A program made the position numbers and the translations under genes. This document shows positions 34,095 to 45,606 of a DNA stretch of 52,338 nucleotides, piece after piece. The notes under the pieces were generated by a model that had not been told where the DNA came from, did no database searches, and saw nothing but the letters and a program-made list of their open reading frames with translations. This DNA is from an uncultured bacterium. Its GTDB lineage: Bacteria; Planctomycetota; Phycisphaerae; Sedimentisphaerales; Anaerobacaceae. The stretch lies in contig CAJVYN010000001.1 of assembly GCA_913009355.1 (NCBI GenBank), forward strand, positions 1-52,338, written 5' to 3'. Numbering within the stretch: position 1 is the stretch's first letter; every line of letters begins with the position of its first letter.

Positions 34095-34123
34095 AATATA
34101 TCACGCAAATCAATCACTGTCAA
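34095..34123 (-). promoter_or_regulatory. Strong sigma70-like promoter for the S10 operon
   Basis: On the minus strand a perfect TTGACA (34123-34118) is followed by a 17-base spacer and TATATT (34100-34095). It lies in the gap after the fusA stop and points at rpsJ. Confidence 0.7.
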
Positions 34124-34168
34124 CAAAATGTTACAAAAATTTCGGAATAAATATAAAAAACAGCGATA

Positions 34169-36241
34169 TTAAAGCAGAATTTTCCTGGCAATCTGTTCCG
34201 GCATCTTTTCATAGCTCAAAGGTTCCATAGTGAAGTTTCCCTGGCCGGCAGTAGCACTTCTAATTTCGCTGGAATACCCAAACATTTCCACCAGGGGCAC
34301 CTTAGCATCAATTATCCGCATAGTTCCATGGACCCTGCTATCTGTGATCAAGCCCCTTTTCCCAAGCAAATTACCCTGAACAACCCCAAAATAGGATTCC
34401 GGAACCACTACTTGCAGCCGCATTATCGGCTCCAGTAGAACCGACCCTGCCTTTTGGAGCAGCTTTTCTACCGCTATTGCGGCGGCCTGTTCAAAAGCAA
34501 TATCCGAAGAATCAACCGGATGAAATGAGCCGTCAATCAGCGTAACTTTAACTCCTACAACAGGGAAGCCGGCCAACACACCACTACCCAGAGCATCCCT
34601 GACCCCCCTTTCCACAGAACCGATATACTCTCTCGGCACTGTACCGCCGACAGTTTTGTTTTCAAATTCAACTTCGCTACTCCAATGACCATCCTCTATC
34701 AACAGCGGTTCAGCCGTCAAAACGACATGTCCAAATTGGCCATGACCTCCCGTTTGACGCACAAATTTACCCTCTGCCTGGGATAATTTGGTAATAGCTT
34801 CTTTATAGGCCACCCTTGGCCTGCCAACCCTGACATTAACTCCTTTTTCTCTGACCAGCTTGTGCTGAAGCACTTCCAAATGCAGTTCACCCATTCCACT
34901 GATGATTGTCTGGCCCGTTTCGCTATCTACTTTAGTTATAAAAGTTGGGTCTTCACGTCTCAAAACAGCCAGTGCATCTGACAATTTCGCCTTGTCTGCT
35001 GAGGTTGCCGGCTCTATCGACATACTAACAACTGTCTGAGGAAATGTAATGCTCGGCAGACAGATGGGGTTTTTAATATCACAAATCGTATCGCCTGTAA
35101 GAGTCTTTTTCAAGCCTACAACAGCGACAATATCGCCGGCACTGGCTGAGTCCAGAATTTTTCGCTCGCCGGCGTGCATCTCAAATATCCTGGTAATATT
35201 TTCCCGCCTGTTACGACTTGCATCTAAAACTCTACTACCGGATTTCAGTGTGCCTTGATAAATCCTTAGAAAGTTCAAATCGCCGTGAACATCGCTGGTA
35301 ATCTTAAATACAAGTGCAACCAGGCTTGCCTCTCGGTCGCACTTAACGAATATCTTTTTATCTTTATCAGCCGGTTTGTGCCCAGCTATAGCAGGTTTGT
35401 CCAACGGAGAAGGCAAGTATGCCACAACGCCGTCAAGCAGTCTTTGCACACCAATGAATTTTAGAGCTGAGCCGACAAATACCGGATTAAGCTTGTTGCT
35501 TAGAGTTGCCTTTCTTATCACTTTATTAATCATTTCAATATCTATCGGCTTGTCGTGGACATAGAGGTCCATCATCTCTTCGTCGTGTTCGGCTGCAAGC
35601 TCAATCATCTGATGTCTATATTTTTCTGCTGTTTGCTGCAGTTCATCCGGTATATCGGTTTCTTCAAAAGTCGCTCCCAGTTTTTCGGTCTTGTAGAAAA
35701 TCGCCTTCATCTTTATAAGGTCTATTATCCCCCTGAAAGAGGATTCCGCCCCGACGGGAATCTGCAGCACAATCGGATTGGCAACAAGTTTATCGCGAAT
35801 ACTTTCAATAGTCATCTCGAAATCTGCGCCGACCTTGTCCATCTTGTTCACAAAGCACAGACAGGGCAATTCGTATTTCTGTCCCTGTCTCCAGACGGTC
35901 TCGCTCTGGGCCTGCACACCTTCACTGCCGTCAAATACCGCCACCGCACCATCGAGAACGCGCAGAGACCGTTCAACCTCCGCGGTAAAATCGATATGTC
36001 CCGGCGTATCGATAAGGTTGATTTCAAAGTCCTTCCAGGGACATTTCGTTGCGGCAGAGGTAATAGTAATACCCCTTTTTTGCTCCTCTTCCATAAAGTC
36101 CATAACCGCGGTGCCGTTGTGGACTTCACCCATCTTATAGGTCCTGCCTGTATAGAAAAGAATGCGCTCGGTTACTGTTGTTTTGCCGGCGTCGATATGA
36201 GCCATAACCCCGATATTGCGTAATTTTTTCAAAGTACTCAT
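34169..36241 (-). CDS. fusA: Elongation factor G
   Basis: Translocase GTPase, 690 residues. G1 is AHIDAGKTT (near 15-23), G3 DTPGHID, G4 NKMD. Domains II to V follow, with GMGELHLEVLQHKL and the domain IV GGHGQFGHVVL. The length is that of canonical EF-G. No clear Shine-Dalgarno precedes the ATG at 36241. An intrinsic-terminator-like hairpin lies 30-75 bases upstream, between rpsG and fusA. Confidence 0.97.
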   Translation of the reverse strand: MSTLKKLRNIGVMAHIDAGKTTVTERILFYTGRTYKMGEVHNGTAVMDFMEEEQKRGITITSAATKCPWKDFEINLIDTPGHIDFTAEVERSLRVLDGAVAVFDGSEGVQAQSETVWRQGQKYELPCLCFVNKMDKVGADFEMTIESIRDKLVANPIVLQIPVGAESSFRGIIDLIKMKAIFYKTEKLGATFEETDIPDELQQTAEKYRHQMIELAAEHDEEMMDLYVHDKPIDIEMINKVIRKATLSNKLNPVFVGSALKFIGVQRLLDGVVAYLPSPLDKPAIAGHKPADKDKKIFVKCDREASLVALVFKITSDVHGDLNFLRIYQGTLKSGSRVLDASRNRRENITRIFEMHAGERKILDSASAGDIVAVVGLKKTLTGDTICDIKNPICLPSITFPQTVVSMSIEPATSADKAKLSDALAVLRREDPTFITKVDSETGQTIISGMGELHLEVLQHKLVREKGVNVRVGRPRVAYKEAITKLSQAEGKFVRQTGGHGQFGHVVLTAEPLLIEDGHWSSEVEFENKTVGGTVPREYIGSVERGVRDALGSGVLAGFPVVGVKVTLIDGSFHPVDSSDIAFEQAAAIAVEKLLQKAGSVLLEPIMRLQVVVPESYFGVVQGNLLGKRGLITDSRVHGTMRIIDAKVPLVEMFGYSSEIRSATAGQGNFTMEPLSYEKMPEQIARKILL

Positions 36242-36271
36242 TTTTTTTAGCGTTTAGTATTTAGCGAATAG

Positions 36272-36315
36272 TAAAAAAATAGCGGATAGCAAAAAACTTT
36301 TGCGCTATCCGCTAT
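36272..36315 (-). terminator. Intrinsic terminator or attenuator between rpsG and fusA
   Basis: A perfect 12-bp stem is formed by ATAGCGGATAGC (36279-36290) and GCTATCCGCTAT (36304-36315) with a 13-base loop. On the transcribed minus strand it is followed directly by a run of seven T (36279-36273). This is the textbook shape of a rho-independent terminator, but it lies inside the str operon. The arms consist of the same TAGCGGATAG-type words found elsewhere in spacers. Confidence 0.65.
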
Positions 36316-36334
36316 ATTGTATTCTGCTGTAAAA

Positions 36335-36808
36335 TTACCAGGCAAAGTGGGCAAATGCCTTATTCGCATCAGCCATTCTATGGATATTTTCCCGGGTGGT
36401 CATTGCACCGCCGCGTTCATTATAAGCATCCATCAACTCAGCAGCCAACCGTTCACACATAGGCGTGCCTTTCTTACCCCTGGCCGACTGCAATATCCAC
36501 CTGAAAGCAAGGGATTGCTGCCGCTTGGAACTTACCTGCATCGGCACCTGATAACTGGACCCGCCAACACGTTTGCTGCGAACTTCTATCATTGGTTTTA
36601 CATTATTTATTGCCTTCTCAAACACCTCAAGCGGTTGGGTGTCTTTGAGCTTTTTAGATACAATACCCATAGCATCATAAAAAACCCGCTGGGCAACGCT
36701 TTTCTTGCCGTCCAACATCAAACAATTAATAAACTTCGAAACCAGCTTACTATTGTATGTCGGGTCAGGCTTTAATTGTTGGCTCGAAGCGGTAAACTTT
36801 TTAGCCAT
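36335..36808 (-). CDS. rpsG: Ribosomal protein S7
   Basis: 157 residues from the ATG at 36808 ([18 protein letters not shown]), with GAGGAGATT immediately upstream; a start at 36841 is in the spacer. Contains [37 protein letters not shown] and the C-terminal region KREDTHRMAEANKAF-like. 30S head assembly protein. Confidence 0.95.
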   Translation of the reverse strand: MAKKFTASSQQLKPDPTYNSKLVSKFINCLMLDGKKSVAQRVFYDAMGIVSKKLKDTQPLEVFEKAINNVKPMIEVRSKRVGGSSYQVPMQVSSKRQQSLAFRWILQSARGKKGTPMCERLAAELMDAYNERGGAMTTRENIHRMADANKAFAHFAW

Positions 36809-36833
36809 AATCTCCTCATATATATATTGGTAA

Positions 36834-36880
36834 AGGCACAAAGCATCTTTATCCCTCTGTACCTCTGTATCTTTGTGCCT
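36834..36880. repeat. AGGCACAAAG inverted word repeat in rpsL-rpsG spacer
   Basis: AGGCACAAAG (36834-36843) and CTTTGTGCCT (36871-36880) form a perfect 10-bp stem. The loop carries CCTCTGTACCTCTGTATC words. Confidence 0.65.
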
Positions 36881-36883
36881 CTT

Positions 36884-37252
36884 TTACGTTTTCTTTGCAC
36901 CGTATTTACTTCTACCCTGTTTGCGATTATCCACACCGGCACAGTCAAGGACTCCGCGAACGATATGATAGCGAACACCCGGCAGGTCCCTGACACGGCC
37001 ACCACGAATGCAAACCTGACTGTGCTCCTGCAGGTTGTGGTCAATGCCTGGTATATAAGCTGTAACTTCCTTGCCGTTGGTCAGTCTGACGCGAGCGATT
37101 TTTCGTAAAGCAGAGTTCGGCTTCTTAGGCGTCTGAGTCCTTACGATTAAACACACACCTCTTTTCTGCGGCGAACCGCTGATATCAGATACCCGTTTAG
37201 CGCCCTTCCGTTTTGATCTTGGACGTCTGACTAACTGGTTTATAGTAGGCAT
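36884..37252 (-). CDS. rpsL: Ribosomal protein S12
   Basis: 122 residues with [40 protein letters not shown] and GVRYHIVRG. The two Lys positions mutated in streptomycin resistance (in TPKKP and, in most bacteria, near the second loop) look wild-type at the first site. Decoding-centre protein, 24 bases after rpoC. Confidence 0.96.
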   Translation of the reverse strand: MPTINQLVRRPRSKRKGAKRVSDISGSPQKRGVCLIVRTQTPKKPNSALRKIARVRLTNGKEVTAYIPGIDHNLQEHSQVCIRGGRVRDLPGVRYHIVRGVLDCAGVDNRKQGRSKYGAKKT

Positions 37253-37275
37253 AATCTATTTCCGATTTCCAATTA

Positions 37276-40200
37276 TCAATTATTGATTCCCAAAGCTTCC
37301 TTAATGGCGGCCTCTGCTTTTGCTTCCGCCTCTTTAACTTCTTTAACTTCCTCAAATCCCTTCGGCAATGGAGCTTCTACAAGGTGCTTGACCTTCAATT
37401 CCAGATGTGGCTTGAAAGCTGTACCAGCCGGAATCAGATGGCCAAGTATCACGTTTTCCTTCAAGCCGCGAAGTCTGTCTACTCTACCAGCTAAAGACGC
37501 CGCAGTCAAGACTTTAGTTGTTTCCTGGAAGCTGGCCGCAGCGATAAAGCTCTCTGACCGCAGTGAAGCTTTTGTTATCCCCAGAAGCAATGTCTTGGCA
37601 GTTGCAGGTTTTGGTTTTCTCCCTTTTGCCGGTGCACCGCCGATCATTTCAATCTTTTCGTTAATCTTGGCAAGTTCTTCCTTGCCGACAACTTGCCCCT
37701 CTTCTAAATCAGTTATATCTCCAACCTTGGTAATTTTGACACTATTGGCCAATTTTTCGTTCTCTTTTCGGAATATGAATTTATCAACGACCTCGCCCGG
37801 CAGAAATGAGCTGTCGCCGACAGATTCGATTTCAATCTTTCGCATCATTTGAGAGGAGATAATTTCAATGTGTTTGTCATTGATAGTTACATTCTGTGAA
37901 CGATAGACATTTTGAATTTCTGCAGTTAAATATCTCTGCAACGCTTCCTCGCCCTTAATTCGCAGAATATCGTGCGGGACCAACGGACCATCCGTCAAAG
38001 TTTCTCCGGCGATTGTTTCATCTCCGGTGTGAACATTCAGGTGCCTGTCTCGCGGAACGTGGTGTTCTTTCTCCATTCCGCTTTCACTGCGAACTATAAT
38101 CGTCATTTTACCCTTGTGCTTATCGCTTTGCAGCTCTACCCTGCCGCTAATCTCAGCCATCACGGCTGGGTCCTTGGGTTTACGTGCTTCAAATACTTCG
38201 GTAACTCTGGGCAGGCCACCTGTGATGTCCTGGGTACCGCCGGTAGCTCTGGGTTGATGAGCAAGCAGTTGGCCGGCCTGCACGCTCTGGCCCTCAATAA
38301 CCTCGATTCTGGCTCCTGCAGGCAGATAGTGGACATCAAGTATTTTGCCGCTGGTATCTTCTATGATAATTTGTGGGTGCTTATCGCCCTTATGTTCGAT
38401 TACCACGGGCTTGCTAATCTGGCCTTTCCGCTCTTCTTCAACCCGAATTGTCTCGCCTTCCACGACATCTGTAAATCGAATTATACCCGGCACTTCCGCC
38501 AGTATCGGCGTACGGTGCGGGTCCCATTCGAACAACACAGTCCCAATTTCCACTTTCTTGCCGTCCTTAACTACAACAGTGGCACCATAAGGCACTTTAA
38601 ACTTGTCAAGTTCTCGCTGCTTTGCGTCAAAGATAGCTATTTCGCCATTGCGTTTGAGTACAACCATCTGTTCAGTACCATCGTCTCGCTTAAAGGGAAC
38701 CGCATTTATATCGCGATACTGAATCAGCCCTGTAACTGTGGCTTTCTGTTCTCGTTCAAGAATAGCTCTGGAAGCGAGGCCGCCGGTATGGAACGTGCGT
38801 AGTGTCAACTGAGTGCCAGGCTCTCCGATTGACTGTGCGGCGATTATACCAACCGCCATACCTTCTTCAACAAGACGACCGGTGCTCAGATCCCATCCAT
38901 AACACTTCGCGCAAATACCAAACGAACTGTCGCAGGTCAGAGGACTTCTAACTCTGATGGCATCAAGACCCAAAACTTCGACCTTCGCTGCTGCTTCAGG
39001 GGTTACAACCTCGTTTTCACGAACAATCATTTCGTTGGTAATTGGGTTACGAATATTATCTCTGGCGGTTCTGCCGATAATAAGTTCAGAAAGCGGCACA
39101 TCAATCTGCTCGCCGCTGCGTACAGAAGCCGTACTTTTGGTAATTCCCTGTAGGGTTCCGCAGTCGCGTTCGGTAACAATTACATTTTGGGCCACATCGA
39201 TAAGTTTGCGGGTAAGATAGCCGGAATTGGCTGTTTTCAAAGCTGTATCTGCCAGTCCCTTACGTGCTCCGTGCGTAGAGCTAAAATACTCCAAAACCGT
39301 CATACCCTCACGGAAGTTTGATTTGATTGGTGTTTCGATAATTTCACCGCTGGGCTTAGCCATTAACGCTCGCATCCCCGCAAGCTGTTGAATCTGGTCA
39401 ACACTGCCTCTTGCTCCGGAATCGCTCATAAGGTATATCGGGTTCAGGTATGGAGAACCATCTTCCTTGGTATCCTCTTTAAGGCCACGCATCATTTCGC
39501 TGGTAACCGCCACACGAGCATGTGTCCAGGCATCAACAACCTGATTATACCTTTCGCCCTCTGTCAAAACACCACTTCTGTAGTTTTTGTAGATTTTTTT
39601 GACTTTCTTCTCTGTCTCGTTGATAATGTCCTGTTTCTTTGCCGGTATTTTCAAGTCCACTAACCCAAAGCTCAAGCCTGCAAGTGTGACATGTTTGAAA
39701 CCCAAATCTTTTATTCTATCAAGCAGTTCCACCGTTTCGGCACTACCAGCGAACCTGGAACAGTCACTAATTACGCGGCTCAACTCCTTGCCTGACATCG
39801 TTATATTGTAAAACGGCATCCCGCTCCCACCTTGAGGAACTATATCGTTGAATATACATCTGCCAACTGTTGTCTCAATATAGTTTCTATTCCTTGGCTT
39901 TGAGTTTTCACCACCGCCTATTGCCGACAGGGGTAAATCCCCATCACTCACCACTGGTCTTGATTTATCAATCAAAACTTTAATCCTTGTATGTACACTG
40001 ACTTTGCCCGTTTCATAGGCCATTATTGCCTCGAAAGTGTTCCGAAAAACTGGCACTTGCGAATCGTCAGTCGAGGATTTGTACATATAAGTCAGATAAT
40101 AGTTACCCATCACCATATCCTGAGAGGGACCAACCATTGGAGAGCCATTGGACGGCGAAAAAATATTGTTGGTAGTCATCATCAAGGTATGAGTTTCAGC

Positions 40201-41616
40201 CTGTGCTTCAATACTCAGCGGCAAATGCACGGCCATCTGGTCGCCGTCAAAGTCGGCATTGAAACCCTTACAGGCTAACGGGTGAAGCATAATGGCGTTG
40301 CCTTCCACAAGAATCGGCTCAAAGGCCTGGACACCCATTCGATGAAGGGTAGGCGCACGGTTGAGCAAAACAGGATGCTGATGAATAACCTCCTCCAACA
40401 CATCCCATACCTGCTCATCCCGACGTTCAATCATTCTCTTGGCGCTCTTAATCGTATCAGCAAGGCCGTGCTGTTTGAGTTTTCGAATAATGAAAGGCTG
40501 ATACAACTCCAGAGCTATCTTCTTCGGTAAACCGCATTGATGTAGTTTCAAATTAGGTCCCACCACAATTACCGACCGGGCTGAGTAATCTACGCGCTTG
40601 CCAAGCAGATTCTCACGGAATCGGCCCTGCTTGCCCTTAATCATATCGGTCAAGCTCTTCAATGGTCGATTGTTACTGCCGAGGACCGGCCTGCGGCAAC
40701 GCCCGTTATCCAGCAGCGAATCAACAGCTTGCTGCAGCATTCTTTTCTCATTGCGGATAATCACATCGGGGGCGTTAAGGTCTATGAGTTTCTTTAAGCG
40801 GTTGTTGCGATTGATAATTCGTCTGTAAAGGTCATTTAGATCGCTGGTTGCGAAGTTTCCACTTTCAAGAAGGACCAGAGGACGCAAATCCGGCGGAATA
40901 ACGGGAACAACATCAAGCACCATCCACTCAGGTTCGTTACTACTGCTTCTAACTGCGTTAACCGTCTTGAGGCGTTTCGTCAGGTCTTTGATTTTCTGCT
41001 TGCTGTTGGTTTTGGTTATGGCGGTCTTTAGCTCATTACCCAGGGCATCCAGGTCAAGATTATTTAAGAGCGACTTAATGCCTTCGGCGCCCATTGACGC
41101 CTTAAACGAATTGCCGTATTTGTTCGTTGCTTCGCGGTATTCTTCTTCGCTAAACAACTGCCCCAGCTTCAAAGGGCTTTGACCGGGGTCGGTAACAACG
41201 TAGTCCTGGAAATAAACTATTTTCTCCAGCTCAGCTGTTTTCATTGCCAAAAGGGTACCGAGATGATTTGGTATGGCCTTGAAAAACCATATATGCACCA
41301 CCGGAGCTGCAAGATTGATATGTCCCATTCGCTTGCGGCGAACGCGACTATGCGTAACTTTGACTCCGCAGCGGTCGCAAATTATCCCCTTAAACTTGGT
41401 GCCTTTATATTTGCCGCAGGCACATTCCCAGTCCCGTTCCGGCCCGAAGATTCGCTCACAAAACAAGCCGTCCTTCTCCGGCCGATAAGTACGGTAGTTG
41501 ATAGTCTCGGGCTTGCGTACTTCGCCGAAAGACCAGCTACGAATATCATTGGGACTGGCCAATGAAATCTTGACCGAACCGTAATCATTAATGCGATCGT
41601 AAATATTTCCTAACAT
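37276..41616 (-). CDS. rpoC: RNA polymerase beta' subunit
   Basis: 1446 residues. The N-terminal zinc site is [16 protein letters not shown] (about 62-90). The active-site Mg-binding motif NADFDGDQ is at about 452-459. The trigger-loop/bridge-helix region contains [21 protein letters not shown]. The second zinc site uses [11 protein letters not shown] (about 893-903) plus an upstream Cys. A Glu/Ala/Lys-rich tail ends the protein. No split or lineage-specific break is seen. Confidence 0.97.
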   Translation of the reverse strand: MLGNIYDRINDYGSVKISLASPNDIRSWSFGEVRKPETINYRTYRPEKDGLFCERIFGPERDWECACGKYKGTKFKGIICDRCGVKVTHSRVRRKRMGHINLAAPVVHIWFFKAIPNHLGTLLAMKTAELEKIVYFQDYVVTDPGQSPLKLGQLFSEEEYREATNKYGNSFKASMGAEGIKSLLNNLDLDALGNELKTAITKTNSKQKIKDLTKRLKTVNAVRSSSNEPEWMVLDVVPVIPPDLRPLVLLESGNFATSDLNDLYRRIINRNNRLKKLIDLNAPDVIIRNEKRMLQQAVDSLLDNGRCRRPVLGSNNRPLKSLTDMIKGKQGRFRENLLGKRVDYSARSVIVVGPNLKLHQCGLPKKIALELYQPFIIRKLKQHGLADTIKSAKRMIERRDEQVWDVLEEVIHQHPVLLNRAPTLHRMGVQAFEPILVEGNAIMLHPLACKGFNADFDGDQMAVHLPLSIEAQAETHTLMMTTNNIFSPSNGSPMVGPSQDMVMGNYYLTYMYKSSTDDSQVPVFRNTFEAIMAYETGKVSVHTRIKVLIDKSRPVVSDGDLPLSAIGGGENSKPRNRNYIETTVGRCIFNDIVPQGGSGMPFYNITMSGKELSRVISDCSRFAGSAETVELLDRIKDLGFKHVTLAGLSFGLVDLKIPAKKQDIINETEKKVKKIYKNYRSGVLTEGERYNQVVDAWTHARVAVTSEMMRGLKEDTKEDGSPYLNPIYLMSDSGARGSVDQIQQLAGMRALMAKPSGEIIETPIKSNFREGMTVLEYFSSTHGARKGLADTALKTANSGYLTRKLIDVAQNVIVTERDCGTLQGITKSTASVRSGEQIDVPLSELIIGRTARDNIRNPITNEMIVRENEVVTPEAAAKVEVLGLDAIRVRSPLTCDSSFGICAKCYGWDLSTGRLVEEGMAVGIIAAQSIGEPGTQLTLRTFHTGGLASRAILEREQKATVTGLIQYRDINAVPFKRDDGTEQMVVLKRNGEIAIFDAKQRELDKFKVPYGATVVVKDGKKVEIGTVLFEWDPHRTPILAEVPGIIRFTDVVEGETIRVEEERKGQISKPVVIEHKGDKHPQIIIEDTSGKILDVHYLPAGARIEVIEGQSVQAGQLLAHQPRATGGTQDITGGLPRVTEVFEARKPKDPAVMAEISGRVELQSDKHKGKMTIIVRSESGMEKEHHVPRDRHLNVHTGDETIAGETLTDGPLVPHDILRIKGEEALQRYLTAEIQNVYRSQNVTINDKHIEIISSQMMRKIEIESVGDSSFLPGEVVDKFIFRKENEKLANSVKITKVGDITDLEEGQVVGKEELAKINEKIEMIGGAPAKGRKPKPATAKTLLLGITKASLRSESFIAAASFQETTKVLTAASLAGRVDRLRGLKENVILGHLIPAGTAFKPHLELKVKHLVEAPLPKGFEEVKEVKEAEAKAEAAIKEALGINN

Positions 41617-41687
41617 TTAAAGGCCCTTACATATTGATAATTGATATCCGCTGATTCAATAATCAATAATCATTTATCATTTATCCT
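41617..41687. repeat. TTGATAATTGAT / AATCAATAATC words between rpoB and rpoC
   Basis: TTGATAATTGAT (about 41634-41645) and ATTCAATAATCAATAATCA (about 41655-41673) form an imperfect inverted repeat in the 71-base rpoB-rpoC spacer. Confidence 0.5.
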
Positions 41688-44600
41688 TTATAGAGCAGAG
41701 CTTCCAAGACGCTTCTTTTCAAGCTGGATATTTAATCCCAATCCTCTTATTTCATTGCACAATACGTCAAAGGATAGCGGTGTACCCGCTTCGAGCCTAT
41801 TTACTCCTTTGACCATTGATTCATAGATTTTTGTCCGGCCCTCGACATCGTCACTTTTGACTGTCAGCATTTCCTGCAATGTATAAGCTGCACCGTAGCC
41901 TTCCAGAGCCCAAACTTCCATTTCGCCGAACCTTTGTCCACCGGTTCTGGCCTTGCCGCCTAACGGCTGCTGTGTAATCAAACTATAAGGCCCGGTTGCT
42001 CTGGCATGGATTTTGTCATCAACAAGATGATGCAGTTTCATCATATAGATGTATCCGACTGTTGCGCCCTGGTCAAACGGCTCACCTGTCCTGCCATCGT
42101 ACAATTGAATCTTCAAGGTTTTCGGGATATTCACAAAAAGTTCATCGCTGGGCGGAGCTTGTTTGTCTTCTTCGAGCTTAGCCGCCCGTTGCTCCATAAG
42201 CTCGTTTGCTTCAGCGGTAAGCTCTTGGATATCATCCTCATTAGCACCGTCGAAGACCGGCGTAATAGCGTTAAAGCCCAACACCTTTGCCACCCAGCCA
42301 AGATCGGTTTCCAGAATCTGGCCAACATTCATTCGGCTGGGCACACCGAGAGGATTTAGCAATATGTCAAGACTTGTACCATCTTCAAGGAACGGCATAT
42401 CTTCTTCCGGCATAATCCTGGCGATAACACCTTTGTTGCCGTGGCGTCCGGCCATTTTGTCACCGATTGACAACGTCCTTTTAGCTGCAACGTAAATTTT
42501 TACCATTTGCAGCACACCGCTGGGCAGCTCGTCACCGTGTTTCAAACTCTCAGCTTTGCGCTTCTTCTCTTCCTGAACCTCAACGATATTCACCCAGAAC
42601 TTATCGCAGATTTTTTGTACGCTTTTCCGGATCGAGGCAGGGCTGGTCCACTTGATATCAAAGTTCTCTACCTGCTCATAGATAACCTCATCATCCTTAC
42701 TGGTACCGACTTTCTGACGTGTAGACGGATCGACAATACTGATATTGAATTTTTTGTGTTTTTCATAAACGGTTTCTATCATTTGCCTGAATATCGCACA
42801 TTCCTTGGCCCTCATCTGCTTTTCATATTGTTTTATCTGTGCTTTTAGATTGCTCTTCGCTTCTTCACCACCCGCTCCGCGTCTGCTGAATCGTTCCGTT
42901 TTTATTACCACTCCTTCATATCCGCTGGGCAGTTCAAGTGAATCATTTTTGACATCTTCGCCGGCTCTGCCGAATATAGCGTGCAGCAGTTTTTCCTCAG
43001 GCGTCAATTCGGTTTTGCTCTTGGGCACCACCTTGCCTACCAGAATATCGCCGGTGCATATCCTTGCTCCTTCACGGATTACTCCGTGTTCATCAAGGTT
43101 TCGTAGCGCCCTTTCGCTGACATTGGGAATATCGTTCGTAAATTCTTCCTTACCGAGTCGTGTTTCACGAACCTCTGCGGTAAATTCGTCGATATGAATG
43201 CTTGTGAAGCTATCGTTTTTGACAAGTCTTTCACTGACAATAATTGCGTCCTCAAAGTTGAAACCATCAAAAGAGACAAATCCCACAAACACATTTTTAC
43301 CAAGTGCCAATATGCCGCTATCGGTACCCCCGCCATCTGCTATGACCCGGCCCTTCTCAACTCTTTCGCCGAGTTTGACCGTGGGCTTTTGATTAAGACA
43401 AGTTCTCTCATTCAGCCCAACAAATTTAGCGAGCTTATATTCGTCGGTATGGTCAATGACTATTCTCGTAGCGTCCACTGCGGTAACTACACCAGCCGTT
43501 TGCGCACGGACCACCATACTTGAGTTTTGGCCGACAATTTTCTCCATACCTGTGCCAACCAAAGGCGGCTCTGTCTTCAGCAGCGGAACCGCCTGTCGCT
43601 GCATGTTAGAGCCCATCAAAGCTCGGTTTGCATCGTCGTGCTCCAGGAACGGGATAAGCGAAGCTGAAAGACCAACAATCTGTTTGGGTGAAATATCAAT
43701 GTAGTCAACCTCATCACTGGAGACAGCGGCCAATTCACCACCTTTTCTGGCCAATACCATCCCCTTTTTCAATTGCCAATTGCCAGCTGACGACTGCCAA
43801 TCGACAGCGCTCGGGGGTGCCAGTATCGCCTTCATCTCCTCATCGGCACGCAAATAGTTCACCTTGTCAGTAACTTTACCATTTTTAACTTTGCGATACG
43901 GCGTAAGCAAAAATCCATATTCGTCAACCGCCGCAAATATCGCTAACGAGGCAATCAAGCCGATATTTGTTCCTTCGGGCGTTTCAATCGGACAGATTCT
44001 GCCGTAATGGCTGATATGAACATCACGAACCTCAAAACCCGCCCGCCTTCTGTTCAAGCCGCCGGGGCCAAGAGCTGATAAACGCCTTTCATGCGTCAAT
44101 TGGCTTAAAGCGTTGGTCTGGTCAACAATCTGTGAGAGCTCGCCGCGACCGAAGAAATAGTTGATACTGCTCGATACGCTCTTGGAATTTACCAAATCTG
44201 CAATGCGCACCGACTCACTGGCATCTCTTCTTGCACTCATTCGTTCCTGAACGGTCTTGCGAAGCTTTAGCAGCCCTTTTCTGATTTCATCAGCAGCAAG
44301 TTCGTCGATTGTGCGCAGCTTTCTATTACCAAGGTGGTCTATATCATCAACCGTACCCTCATTGTTGCGCAGGGCCATTATGTATTTCATTGTGTTGAGG
44401 AAATCTTCGGGCCGAAGTGTCATCTCATTTTCGTCCACTTTTCCCGTACCGGGCCTGTGTTCGAACTTACGATTCATTCTGAATCTGCCGACTTTGCCCA
44501 GACGATAGCGATTTACATCAGAAAACTTCTCTGTAAAGAAGGTTTTTGCCTTTTCTTCATTGGGCGGATTGCCGGGCCTTAATCTCATATAAAACTTTAA

Positions 44601-45500
44601 CAATGCCTGCTCGTGGTTTTCACAATCGTCTTCACCTAATGTATTCAGTATCAAAACGTCTTTAACATCCTCAATAACCTCTATCTTTTTCGTTTTAAAA
44701 GCGCTTTGTTGTATCAAAGAGACTCTATCGCCGATTTGTGTGCCGGCTTTCACAATGACTTCGCCGGTTTCTGTATCTACAATTGGTCCCACCGCCCACA
44801 TAGTAGGTGTAAGTTTAGTTCTCGGAACAGTTTTCGTCGGATAGAAGAGACGCAGAATCGCCTCGGTATCACTGCAGGCAGGGTCTATCGCCCGCAGAAA
44901 AATAGTTGCGGGTATTTTGCTGGACTGGTCAATCTTGACAACCAGAATGTCTTTTTTAGTAACACCTATCTCTATCCAACTACCCCTTTCGGGTATGATT
45001 CTGCCGCCGTGCAATATCCTATCACCTTCTTTGCTGTCGATAACAAAATCGACTCCGGGGCTTCGGTGCAACTGACTTACAATCACCCGCTCAGCTCCGT
45101 TGATGATAAACTCCCCACCACCTATCATAACCGGCATTTCACCGAGGTATATTGTCTGCTCAGCCAAATCTTCACCGTCTTTGGTACGCAGTCTGCAACA
45201 AATTTTTAATGGGTAGCCGTAGGTCAACCGTAACTGTCGACACTCAGTAGGCGTATAATGTGGCTTCTCCAGTTCATAGTAGAGATATTCCAAACACATA
45301 TTTTTGTCATAGCTTTCAACGGGGAATATCTCCTGAAACAGTGCTTCAAGCCCGAAACGCTTTCTCTTGGTTGGCGCCACATCTTTTTGCAGGAAGTCGG
45401 CGTAACTTTTCCTCTGTACCGCTACCAGGTCCGGAATCTCAACTGCATCGCGAACTTTGCCAAAATTGCGAAATGTCCATCCAGCATCAATCTCCGGCAT
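41688..45500 (-). CDS. rpoB: RNA polymerase beta subunit
   Basis: 1270 residues from the ATG at 45500 ([16 protein letters not shown]), with GGAG eight bases upstream. The rifampicin region (about 447-510) reads [20 protein letters not shown], then SALGPGG; the usual Asp, His and Ser sites are wild-type, while two neighbouring positions differ from E. coli (Asn to Thr and Pro to Ala). [20 protein letters not shown] and the C-terminal [19 protein letters not shown] are conserved. An in-frame word repeat (43770-43806) encodes [14 protein letters not shown] in a variable loop before LARKGGEL. Confidence 0.97.
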   Translation of the reverse strand: MPEIDAGWTFRNFGKVRDAVEIPDLVAVQRKSYADFLQKDVAPTKRKRFGLEALFQEIFPVESYDKNMCLEYLYYELEKPHYTPTECRQLRLTYGYPLKICCRLRTKDGEDLAEQTIYLGEMPVMIGGGEFIINGAERVIVSQLHRSPGVDFVIDSKEGDRILHGGRIIPERGSWIEIGVTKKDILVVKIDQSSKIPATIFLRAIDPACSDTEAILRLFYPTKTVPRTKLTPTMWAVGPIVDTETGEVIVKAGTQIGDRVSLIQQSAFKTKKIEVIEDVKDVLILNTLGEDDCENHEQALLKFYMRLRPGNPPNEEKAKTFFTEKFSDVNRYRLGKVGRFRMNRKFEHRPGTGKVDENEMTLRPEDFLNTMKYIMALRNNEGTVDDIDHLGNRKLRTIDELAADEIRKGLLKLRKTVQERMSARRDASESVRIADLVNSKSVSSSINYFFGRGELSQIVDQTNALSQLTHERRLSALGPGGLNRRRAGFEVRDVHISHYGRICPIETPEGTNIGLIASLAIFAAVDEYGFLLTPYRKVKNGKVTDKVNYLRADEEMKAILAPPSAVDWQSSAGNWQLKKGMVLARKGGELAAVSSDEVDYIDISPKQIVGLSASLIPFLEHDDANRALMGSNMQRQAVPLLKTEPPLVGTGMEKIVGQNSSMVVRAQTAGVVTAVDATRIVIDHTDEYKLAKFVGLNERTCLNQKPTVKLGERVEKGRVIADGGGTDSGILALGKNVFVGFVSFDGFNFEDAIIVSERLVKNDSFTSIHIDEFTAEVRETRLGKEEFTNDIPNVSERALRNLDEHGVIREGARICTGDILVGKVVPKSKTELTPEEKLLHAIFGRAGEDVKNDSLELPSGYEGVVIKTERFSRRGAGGEEAKSNLKAQIKQYEKQMRAKECAIFRQMIETVYEKHKKFNISIVDPSTRQKVGTSKDDEVIYEQVENFDIKWTSPASIRKSVQKICDKFWVNIVEVQEEKKRKAESLKHGDELPSGVLQMVKIYVAAKRTLSIGDKMAGRHGNKGVIARIMPEEDMPFLEDGTSLDILLNPLGVPSRMNVGQILETDLGWVAKVLGFNAITPVFDGANEDDIQELTAEANELMEQRAAKLEEDKQAPPSDELFVNIPKTLKIQLYDGRTGEPFDQGATVGYIYMMKLHHLVDDKIHARATGPYSLITQQPLGGKARTGGQRFGEMEVWALEGYGAAYTLQEMLTVKSDDVEGRTKIYESMVKGVNRLEAGTPLSFDVLCNEIRGLGLNIQLEKKRLGSSAL
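43770..43806. repeat. CAATTGCCAATTGCCA word repeat inside rpoB
   Basis: On the plus strand CAATTGCCAATTGCCAGCTG is followed by ACGACTGCCAATCGACA. The series of TTGCCAA words resembles the spacers, not coding sequence, yet keeps the rpoB frame open. Confidence 0.6.
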
Positions 45501-45541
45501 TATCAATCTCCAGCATTAAATGTCTAAATCATATATCCCGT

Positions 45542-45561
45542 CCCACCCCTCGGAGGGCGGG
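45542..45561 (-). other. GC-rich hairpin in the rplL-rpoB spacer
   Basis: On the transcribed strand CCCGCCC and GGGUGGG pair (7 bp with one G-U) around a 6-base loop, in the spacer between rplL and rpoB. There is no U-run. In other bacteria this spacer holds an attenuator or RNase III site; the role here is inferred from position. Confidence 0.4.
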
Positions 45562-45606
45562 GATCGTGAAGCGAATCTCGCATTCTATCGCTCCCCACTT
45601 CACGTT

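Noticed and set aside
37972-38802. 276-codon plus-strand frame opposite rpoC
   Set aside because: Antisense to rpoC; no domain and no ribosome-binding site.
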